This document shows, in pieces, positions 56,650-64,000 of a stretch of DNA of 64,000 bases. The notes under the pieces are model-generated. The model was given only the letters and a program-made list of their open reading frames with translations. It did not search any database and was not told where the DNA came from. A program made the translations under genes and the position numbers. Numbering within the stretch: position 1 is the first letter of the stretch; every line of letters begins with the position of its first letter. Origin of the DNA: Pseudevernia furfuracea (taxonomy: Eukaryota > Ascomycota > Lecanoromycetes > Lecanorales > Parmeliaceae); NCBI GenBank assembly GCA_022315425.1, contig JAIUPT010000020.1, positions 806,001 to 870,000 of the forward strand, read 5' to 3'.

Positions 56650-57600
56650 CTATTTGCCCGCCACGGCATCCAGCTCGGTCAGAACCGAAGCGTCATTCTC
56701 AGTCGGTCGAACCCGAGCTTTCTTGCTCTCTTCGCTCTCAGTGAAATGTGCATCGTCCTTGGTAGACTGTGCCGTGAAATCGAAGATACGGACTTCGCAG
56801 TTGAGATATGCAGTCCCTAGAGCATTTTTCCCGCCAGTCAGCTACCTAGCCATATAATAGAATCAAAAATAAACACCTTTCTCGGGATCATCGCCTGACC
56901 AATCCTCAGTCAGATAGTGAAGAAAAGCGCCATGCGTGACGAACAATATGCGAGGCTCAGAGCGCTGGTATAGCCATGACCTCAGATCAGCAGCGCGTTT
57001 CGTGAGCGTCGCATGATCCGTAGCGTATCGACCTTTCTGCAATTCAGGCCACTCATTTCAGCAGAACTTTTCTATGTAGAATCTGCGGCCTCTCTTTCGA
57101 ATAATCATGAGCCATGAGAGAGGGGCTACCTTCGAATTCCACCCATCTTCAACCAGAGAGAAGTCAATCTTAGAAACATCAAAGTCAATCTCCTGCCCTT
57201 CCAAAAGCGCCGGGAGTTGACTTTCCAACTCCGCTCTGCCATGTCCAATATCGCACTGGAGATCGCTAATCTCCTGACCCAAGGGTACAAGTAAATACCG
57301 CACTTCTTGACGGCAGATGGTTGGGCTAAACGCGATCGAAGCTGTCTGAATTGCCCGCCGTAGAGGAGAGCCCATGAGGATGGAGACGGTGTCGTGATCC
57401 GGAAACTCCTTCTTGAGCTTGAGGCATTGGGCTTTGCCGTGTTTGGTCAGAACTGCGTCTCGAATCTTGTTGGCGTCCTGTCAAGAGAAATCAGTCCGCG
57501 GTTGTGAGGAGGATATTTATCTGGGGTTTTCCCGTACGCTTCGCACTCCTACGTTGTTCTGTGCTTCGCCATGGCGCACGAGATAGATGATTGGTGGCAT
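56650..57600 (-). CDS. Histidine-phosphatase (phosphoglycerate-mutase-like) family protein
   Basis: Encodes 240 residues in exons 57600-57553, 57477-57130, 57036-56877 and 56816-56650. Catalytic core: YLVRHGEAQNN (phospho-accepting His and Arg), GSPLRRAIQTA (second Arg), HATLTKRAADLRSWL and the second catalytic His in ILFVTHGAFLHYL. Single-domain members of this branch in fungi act as broad phosphatases on small phosphorylated metabolites rather than as glycolytic mutases. The gene converges on the second dehydrogenase (29 bp between stops). A phosphatase next to a sugar-phosphate cyclase could remove a 7-phosphate from the cyclitol, since cyclases leave the 7-hydroxyl free but a kinase or alternative route may rephosphorylate it (inference). 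Confidence 0.88.
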
Positions 57601-57849
57601 CTTTGGTCTCTGCAGGTGTTGTGGGAACCTATGAACAATATATGTCGAGCCTTGGGTGCTGGACACGTGCAGGTCTAGGGTTTTGTTGCTCTCACTCTGA
57701 TACCAGTATGTGAATTAAATCACCGGCCATTGTCAGCCCTAAAAACGAGGATGCGCCAAGCACGCAGCCCCTTTTTTATGCATTGCTACTGCTCTACATA
57801 AATGCAAGAGCATCTTCATGAATACTTGAAAGTATATGAAAGTCTTTTC

Positions 57850-58565
57850 AAGTGGAGTTCTATACGCAGTTTGCAACCGGATAAAAGCAAACCCATTTAG
57901 GTCGGAAATGGGTCGGTTCCGAGATCCGGCCTGCTTTTTGCTCAAGCGGCGAACGACGCTGAGATCCGTCCAGAACCCTTGCGAATAGCCCCTATAAAGC
58001 TTCCTGAAATCGAAGTCTTCCACCGAAATACGTTTCCAATCTTATTTGACGATTGCACCTTCGTCTCCAGTATAAAGAAAAAAGCACACAATGGCTGTGA
58101 GAAGCGTACATCCACTAAATGAGAGTTGCGCCCCAAAGTTACTCTTTGCCAACAAGATAAGGGGTTTTCAGGGCCACTGGAAATCTCCCACCCAGTGGCT
58201 TCTTTGTGCGAGATTGGTAACCGACGCTCGCGTTTGTCAATCACGACCGCCCAAGAGGTGCAAAACATCGTTGTGAAGATATATAACGAGACGATAGCCA
58301 CCCAACGGCCTGCTTAAGAGCTGTCCTGAACAGCATCCCCAGCGTAGAGCCGCCGATCAGAAACATCGTGATGCGAGCCCGAGTCTATTATAAATAGTAC
58401 TTTGTCGACGGCCCCATTTGTCCGAAAAGAGAAGAGTGGGGCTAGTCACGCCGACTATAACGACTGTGCAGATGCCAGAAAGCGAGGAAGGAAGTCTTTG
58501 AAAAGGTGAGGCCGGCGGGGATACAGTAAACGCTAACACGTTTGGTGATGGGGTCTAGTACTTAG
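57850..58565 (-). pseudogene. Decayed MFS sugar transporter, C-terminal half
   Basis: Minus-strand pieces of a hexose-type MFS transporter lie in different frames with stops. They are TLLFSDKWGRRQSTI (the conserved GRR loop, about 58430), RWVAIVSLYIFTTMFCTSWA (about 58295-58235), FSGCTLLTAIVCFF then FFFILETKV (the PETKG-like end, about 58110-58060) and EDFDFRKLYRG (about 58020). The N-terminal half is not recognisable. It was probably a polyol or sugar importer; it cannot be functional. Confidence 0.8.
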
Positions 58566-58689
58566 ATCGAAGACCGTGGCGATGGAACAGATTGGTTATG
58601 GATGCCAGGAATTAGGGAAAGGCTCGTGGACCTCGTGTGGGCGTTTTGCAAAGAAGTCGAGATGAAGCTGCGAAATACGTGCTTGGGCT

Positions 58690-60020
58690 CAAGCTATATC
58701 ATATCCAGCCACGTTACGATGCTTTCATTAAGACTAGCATCCCCCAAAATACCAATCTTGACAATTTAGCAGTCCTTGGTGCGGCACTCTTGAACATAAC
58801 CATCGTGCTAGGAGCAGAGCCATTAATAGTGGTCAATCGAACTGTATCTGACCCTATCACAGATTCATCTGAGCCCACACTGATAGGGGTCCCGCTAATT
58901 GTCGTCCTTGGACCTTCACTACTCAAGGTCACACCGTCAACAGCTATCAGCTCACCTTGCTCAACTGTCAATACTTGGCCATCTGTGGTGATGATTGTGG
59001 GTGTTGGAATCTGTAGAAGAATCGTACTCGTATCAATCAGCAGGGAACCTGAAGGATTCAATGAGATGAGTTTGCTGTTCACCGTTGTTCTCGCCCCCCC
59101 CGCTGATAAAATTGCTTCTGCGATTGGAAATCTGGTAGGATTTGCGGAGAAAGTTTCGCCGCCAACGGTGAAAGTGGAAGACTGGGGAATCTCGGCGAGA
59201 GTTGTCGTAGTTTATTCGACGATCAACACTCCTGATGGGCCAAGACTGACCGTGGTGCTGTCACTAATACTATAGGCCCGCCGGGATGTATGGTAGTGCT
59301 AGATCCCACGAGACGAGACCCATCTGCTGTGAATTGTTGAGCTAAGTAGTGCCAGCATTACCTCCAATTACCAGACCGCCAGACAACCCTATACTGATTG
59401 CTGTCCCCGAGACTGTCACAGCAGACCCTCCGGCTTCCACTGGTGTTCCTGCAATTTAAAACGATGCCGGATTGGCAGTGATGGTTTTCGCTGTAGGGTC
59501 TACTCTTCCAAGTGCATTCATGATGAGTGCCCCTAGGCCAGAGGTGCTTTTCTCTCCATCAATTTCCCTCCTACAAAGATTGTAGTCGGCCTTGCATTTG
59601 GTTGTGGTCCTAGTTGAATCGTTGTCGAAGACGAATCTTGGCCTTGCGACGTAGGGTCATAATCGACTGGGTGATTAGGATCTACATTTTGGGACGGGAT
59701 CTGGAGAGGATCAGCGGACTGTGCAGGCTGCTGGGCATTCGGATCTGGGAGGACGGTCTGGCAGGACGGGAGCTTTACGAGCAGGTGGAGAAGGTTTGCT
59801 TCTGGCTGGATCCTGATCAGATAGGACTGATGTATACTTTGGCTGAGACATAAGTTGAGGATGAGCAGGCGGCGCAAGAGAACCTGTCAGATCTTCGTCT
59901 GCAGCAGTCTTTCTAGGGCCAGGATCGTGGACAGAGCTCGGCTTCGGCATTTTTGACGGCGCTTTCCGGTCATTTGTCGTGACATCAGGACTCAACGCCA
60001 ACGCTGGGGCCAATGCTCTC
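58690..60020 (-). pseudogene. Relic of a repetitive fungal surface protein
   Basis: Minus-strand fragments read as the repetitive Val/Thr/Gly/Ser-rich type common in secreted ascomycete proteins: TIITTDGQVLTVEQGELIAV, PRTTISGTPISVGSDESVIG (58714-59082), AGTPVEAGGSAVTVSGTAIS (about 59450-59380) and TTIQLGPQPNARPTTIFVGG (about 59600). They are joined by a Pro/Gln/Asp-rich part (59700-60010). Stops and frame changes interrupt the series, so I call it a pseudogene. No function is known for the family. Confidence 0.6.
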
Positions 60021-61227
60021 GGAGGATCGAATACGCCAAATCAAAATGAATTATAATATTTGAAAATCGGTATTTCCTGTCTGACCTTGTCGGGGAAGGC
60101 GAATAAGGGACGATATGGCACGCCTGGTGATGGTGTGTATCAATTTGAGGACTGTAGGTGTTAACGTTACTTAAGCTCATGACTTGATCTTCTGAGGGCT
60201 GTCTTATTATTATACTCTGAGGGAGATACGAGAGATCTGCTGAGTTGAATTGGTGCGAGCTTGCAAACCTTTATACGTGTTCAGTCATCGTCGATAGCTC
60301 TCCACGGGAGAAAGCGATCATCGTAGATGAAATATATGTGGTGTCACAATTATCTCCCGCATTTAGGCCATGGAAGTTGACGTATATGGACGGAGAGGTA
60401 CTATGACTATTGAGACAACATCCAATCTCAATTGTAAGGGATGTAGTGGTTATCACCCTTGAGGCACGTACTAGTACGTTCATATTGAGGTTAGTAGTTT
60501 TTCTCTTATCCACCAACAACTTCTCGTCCACGTCCACCGACTTAAGTCACAAGGCTCTCTGGGGGAGGGTGGTGCTTGGTGGAGGCCGTAGATTTCGAGA
60601 AGTGGTCAGAAACCTTGATGCTGAGAAGGGTAGGGACTTGCATTTGGAAGCGTCGCACCAATTACTTACTCAAAATTTTACAGATCTAAGAACATCGATG
60701 AAAAGAAACGCTTGCGCGGAAAATACAAACAGACGGGTATAATGGACGAGAAGAGTATCGGCTGTTTAGATCTTCTCGAAAGTCCCAGTCTACAGATGAA
60801 GTCAAATAGCACAAATTTTCCAATTGGCGTCGAACACCTCGTCTTGATAGTGACAAACGGTGAATTGCTTCTCAAGCCAGCTTGATTATTGTATTCATCA
60901 GCAATTAAACTACTACTGTATTATTTTCAAAGAAGTCTGACGAGTCTTGGCTTCACCTATACGCTAGCGACGCTATACTCGTATCGATAATTATATGAGG
61001 TGGAATAAAACGAAGACCAAAAGCATTGAGGAAGTCTAGTGAATTGCACTTTGAAAAGGTCGAAAGGTGCGTAAAAGGTGCGTGAATTGGCTGTGACCAA
61101 TTCGATTCTAGCGTGCCTTCCTCGTTTCACGTACCGTAGGTACGGATTCTTGGCACCGCTTCTGTGGCAAGTAACATGGGCTTCAAACATCCCATCTTCG
61201 TCGACAATCAGATCACTAACTCCCCAG
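60021..61227. other. Intergenic region
   Basis: AT-rich in part and without an intact gene. Holds the upstream region of the dioxygenase-like gene. No repeat family identified. Confidence 0.35.
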
Positions 61228-62169
61228 ATGGCGCCATCACGTGTGTCTCCTCCGTTGGAAAGTTCGAAAATACCGACAAAGCTCACCGCCGAGCAGCTCG
61301 CCTCCTACATTACCAACGGTTATCTACTCATTCCTAACGCCCTTTCCCCCACCACCGTCTCCGCCCTCCTTTCCGAAACTAATCATATGCTTTCCTCTTT
61401 CTCCCTTACCGACCATCCCATGACCAAGTTCTCAACAGGAGAAAAGGACTCTCACGTCGGCGACGACTACTTCCTCACCAGCGGCGACAAAGTACGCTTC
61501 TTCTTTGAAGAAGACGCGTTCTCCACCACCACCGGAGAATTGACCAAGCCAAAGCACCGTGCTATAAACAAGATAGGACACTACCTACATGAAATGTCTC
61601 CACCATTTCGTAGAGCCACTTTCACGCCATTGCATCAGAAGATAGCCAAAGCAATTGGGTTCAGAGATCCAAGGGTGCTGCAGAGCATGATCATTTGCAA
61701 ACAACCTGAGATTGGAGGACGAGTGCCGCCACATCAAGATAGCACATTTTTATACACGGATCCGCCAAGTGCGGTGGGATTTTGGATTGCGCTTGAGGAC
61801 GCCACAGTCGACAATGGGTGTCTGAGCTTTGCCAAAGGCTCGCATAGGCGGGCGCCTGTGCAGAGCAGATTTGTGAGGAAAGAGGGGGGAGGGACGGGAT
61901 TTGATGATGTGGCGGGGGCGAAATTCCCGGGGGATTTAGAGATCGAAGAGCTAGGGAAGGATGAGGAGGAAGAATATGAGCTGGGTGAGGTTAAAGCGGG
62001 AACTTTGGTACTCATACATGGGAACTTGCTGCACAAAAGTGCGAGAAATTTGAGTGGGAAGAGCAGGTTTATCTATACCTTCCACATTATCGAAGGCGAG
62101 AACGACTACGATGGCAGGAATTGGTTGCAGCCTCCCGAGAAGGGGTTTACGAAATTATATGAAGCGTGA
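61228..62169 (+). CDS. Phytanoyl-CoA dioxygenase family protein (PHYHD1-like)
   Basis: Intronless, 313 residues from the ATG at 61228 (the frame is open further upstream without ATG). The double-stranded beta-helix dioxygenase fold is indicated by PPHQDSTFLYTDPPSAVGFW (the HxD iron ligands), WIALEDATVDNGCLSFAKGS and the distal His in LVLIHGNLLHKSARNLSGKS (HxS with the 2-oxoglutarate-binding Arg downstream in SRFIYTFH). The N-terminus (LTAEQLASYITNGYLLIPNA) matches PHYHD1-type Fe(II)/2-oxoglutarate oxygenases, whose physiological substrate is not settled. It lies 3.6 kb beyond the phosphatase gene, past two pseudogenes. Members of this superfamily (MysH) tailor mycosporine-like amino acids in cyanobacteria, but this protein looks like the general eukaryotic type, so a cluster role is speculative. 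Confidence 0.92.
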   Translation: MAPSRVSPPLESSKIPTKLTAEQLASYITNGYLLIPNALSPTTVSALLSETNHMLSSFSLTDHPMTKFSTGEKDSHVGDDYFLTSGDKVRFFFEEDAFSTTTGELTKPKHRAINKIGHYLHEMSPPFRRATFTPLHQKIAKAIGFRDPRVLQSMIICKQPEIGGRVPPHQDSTFLYTDPPSAVGFWIALEDATVDNGCLSFAKGSHRRAPVQSRFVRKEGGGTGFDDVAGAKFPGDLEIEELGKDEEEEYELGEVKAGTLVLIHGNLLHKSARNLSGKSRFIYTFHIIEGENDYDGRNWLQPPEKGFTKLYEA

Positions 62170-62301
62170 TGATGAGAAGGCATTTTCAGTAACATCCCTT
62201 GCTTTTTTTTTTGTAAATACTCATAAGGTGTTATATCGATTGGATTGCACACGCATCATTAAACCCGGTTAGATTAATCTTCACAGTTTCAAAAAACAAA
62301 C

Positions 62302-62306
62302 AAAAA
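62302..62306 (-). terminator. Pol III T-tract terminator
   Basis: On the minus strand a T5 run follows the tRNA 3' end by 10 nt, with a T6 run shortly after (62296-62291). Confidence 0.7.
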
Positions 62307-62316
62307 GAATTGCATA

Positions 62317-62459
62317 TGCGAGCTGTGAGGTCTACATATTATTAGATTGGATTTTTGTTAACAACTAATTGGCAGATCAACGTACTCGAACTCACGCATC
62401 TTTCGATAGTAGAGATTGTAACTTAAATCTACCGCCTTAAACCACTCGGCCAAACTCGC
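62317..62459 (-). tRNA. tRNA-Leu (TAA) interrupted by a short anticodon-loop intron and a 54-nt T-loop insert
   Basis: Minus-strand cloverleaf: acceptor GCGAGTT (62459-62453) pairs with AGCTCGC (62324-62318), discriminator A at 62317. The D-arm contains a perfect A-box TGGCCGAGTGG; the anticodon stem is GTAGA/TCTAC with anticodon TAA at 62425-62423. A ~7-nt insert after position 37 is consistent with a tRNA-Leu intron. The long variable arm ATC-GAAA-GAT is typical of tRNA-Leu. The T-stem GTGAG/CTCAC and loop TTCGA-AC form only after removing 62385-62332 (54 nt), which begins GTACGT and ends TGTAG. The B-box is split by it. It is either a disrupted gene or a gene with a non-canonical intron. 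Confidence 0.75.
62332..62385 (-). other. Intron-like 54-nt insert in the tRNA-Leu T-loop
   Basis: Sits exactly between A58 and A59 of the T-loop. Donor-like GTACGT, branch-like TCTAATA about 10 nt before the TGTAG end; length and signals match the spliceosomal introns of nearby protein genes (for example the 54-nt first intron of DTD1). Confidence 0.65.
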
Positions 62460-63036
62460 TGTTTCAGAATTGATTTTTTGATATACAAATATATAACCCA
62501 TTCATTGGGAGATTTAGTCCACTTTGGGTTGTTGAACTATTGTCTACTTGTCTGCTCTCTGGACCGATGACCTGTTGCTTCTATTGCACTTGCATGTGAA
62601 ATGATATCTAGGCGCAAATATCGCAATTGTAGTGGTACTATTTGAACGAAAAACAGCATTAAGAGGCAAGCTTCTGTGTCGACGAAACGCTCTGCTGGAA
62701 ATGGCGCAACCCCCTGGCCTACCGATTCCTTCGGCTCTATTCCCATGATTGTGTACAGCGGTAGACAGGACAACGCCCAAGACCACCAATACCTTTTCGG
62801 ACAGCATGCCTGTAGGAGTAACCAGTGTAAGATGTGAGCCCCAAGCCATAAACTCCAAATGCCACCCACTCCTCTAAGCCGTAGCTTGTAAATGCCGAAA
62901 GCTCATCCGCTAAATAGCTAGACTAGCATGAAAGTGACAATTTCCGCACCCCTCAGCCTTCTATCACTCAGTCATCATGCACGCATATCCAGCCTCTCCT
63001 CGTCCTATCATGGATTCCGTCTTGTGTGATGCTAGT
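62460..63036. other. Intergenic region
   Basis: Upstream of the tRNA and 3' of the tetraspan gene. No other feature seen. Confidence 0.35.
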
Positions 63037-63823
63037 CTAGTCATCCTGGTCCCCAACTCGACCCCAATCATCTCCAGGTATCAGCTCGTAGCCTCCTTCT
63101 GATGGTAGTAACAACGCCGTTGCGGTTATGCCAGTTCCTAGGAGCATCATGACACTCCAGCTGATGGTGCAGAAGATCCACGCTATGTCGAGTCTCCACC
63201 CAGGAAAGAAGCGGTCGTCGTTATCGTAGAGGTATGCCTGTCACTATATATTAGCGGATCCGTCCAGTATCTCTAGCTTCAAGCATTCAGGGAGCGACTC
63301 ACTATTATCGCCATTCCAGCACACTCCACAGCCCCGCAGAGAAAATGCAGTCCAGCCAATATCTTCCACCCAGATTCCCTTCTTTGCTTCCCTCCGACAA
63401 GGATAACAATATACGTAATAAGCGTCATACCTTCTAGGACCATTGAAAATGATATGAGAAAACCGACGGAGCGCCACATGGAGCAGAAATACCGGTCGCC
63501 ATGGCAGTCTTCTTCATGGGGAAAGTAATTGCAGGAGCCGGTGAGAGAGGAACAACGGCGGTGGAGGCCGTAGGTGTAGTGGATATTTTCGCCGCTTGGC
63601 TGAGAGGGAGGATGTTAGTGAGAGGCCTTTGAGAGGTGGCAGAGGGGGAAGGCGTACTGTTTCGCTATCCCAGCTTATCCATCTTGGTATCAATATGCTG
63701 GCAAGGGTTAAGGCGAAAGCTGTCAAGGGCTCAGTGAGTGAGCCTCGCCTCGGATGATGGCAATAGACACTTACCAGCCAAAAAAGCTATTAGGGCACCA
63801 CCATAGATTAGACGTCTCGTCAT
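63037..63823 (-). CDS. Four-TM claudin/Sur7-like membrane protein
   Basis: Encodes 202 residues in exons 63823-63775, 63719-63658, 63599-63303 and 63237-63037. TM1 is near the N-terminus (LIYGGALIAFLAAFALTLAS). A first extracellular loop follows with RWISW and a cysteine cluster (YGLHRRCSSLTGSCNYFPHE, then DCHGDRYFCSMW). TM2 is SVGFLISFSMVLEGMTLITY, TM3 WKILAGLHFLCGAVECAGMA, TM4 AWIFCTISWSVMMLLGTGIT. The tail is short and acidic (GDDWGRVGDQDD). The layout, with W and paired Cys in loop 1, is that of the PMP22/claudin/Sur7 superfamily, found at the fungal plasma membrane. I do not recognise a named orthologue. It appears intact. Confidence 0.82.
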
Positions 63824-64000
63824 GTCGCTTGAGGTCGTTACAGCAAAACGCCGCCCGCAGGATACAGAGCCGAGTAGATTTCCTCGAGTGATTGTCTTGT
63901 GTGACTGGAAGTAGTGTAAAATTTGATTGCCTAAGAATCCTCTCCCCCGTCGTATCCCTCAGCAAAGTCCCACAAAGTGGGTTATCGAGGTTGGAGGATG

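Noticed and set aside
58637..59275. 212-codon plus-strand frame
   Set aside because: Antisense of a repetitive surface-protein relic; composition is the mirror of Thr/Gly/Val repeats.

Overview
The window is nuclear DNA of a filamentous ascomycete (Pezizomycotina). The genes carry many short GT-AG introns of about 45-110 bp. The gene set is typical of moulds: class III chitin synthase, a hyphal-type GT2 glycosyltransferase, OPY2, DUG1 and a full-size ABCG transporter. Intergenic spaces are long and hold decayed transposons. Gene content and organisation look like a leotiomycete or a close relative, but I cannot fix the class from sequence alone.

Left part, about 1-35.7 kb, is conserved core genome. 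In order: the 5' end of a serine-rich conserved protein (-), mitoribosomal MRPL20 (+), cyclophilin-40 (-), a nested pair of inverted-repeat transposons, D-aminoacyl-tRNA deacylase (-), NOT3/5 (+), a C2H2 zinc-finger protein with a QSYP minisatellite (+), DUG1 dipeptidase (+), a patatin-like protein lacking its nucleophile (-), OPY2 (-), class III chitin synthase (+), UBC12 (+), a WKF-domain protein (+), gamma-tubulin complex protein GCP3 (-) and a membrane GT2 glycosyltransferase (-). I rebuilt exon structures by hand from splice signals, reading frame and family conservation.

Right part, about 35.7-62 kb, is gene-poor and accessory in character. A 4.9-kb gap with coding relics is followed by a full-length ABCG transporter (-), a broken amidase gene, a probable MITE, a complete non-autonomous LTR element (5-bp target duplication, tRNA-iMet-type half-tRNA primer site) and a solo LTR. 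Next comes a compact set of metabolic genes: a zinc alcohol/polyol dehydrogenase (+), a sedoheptulose-7-phosphate-cyclase-type member of the dehydroquinate synthase superfamily (+), a second zinc dehydrogenase (+) and a histidine-phosphatase (-). Then come relics of a sugar transporter and of a repetitive surface protein, and a phytanoyl-CoA-dioxygenase-like gene (+). The cyclase, two dehydrogenases, phosphatase and nearby exporter resemble the parts of a C7-cyclitol pathway, without the O-methyltransferase or ATP-grasp genes of mycosporine clusters. This is the best candidate for an undescribed metabolic system here.

Near the right end is a tRNA-Leu(TAA) gene on the minus strand. It has perfect acceptor and T-stems only if a 54-nt segment inside the T-loop is removed. 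That segment begins GTACGT and ends TGTAG, like the spliceosomal introns of the neighbouring genes. The last gene (-) is a four-TM claudin/Sur7-like membrane protein.
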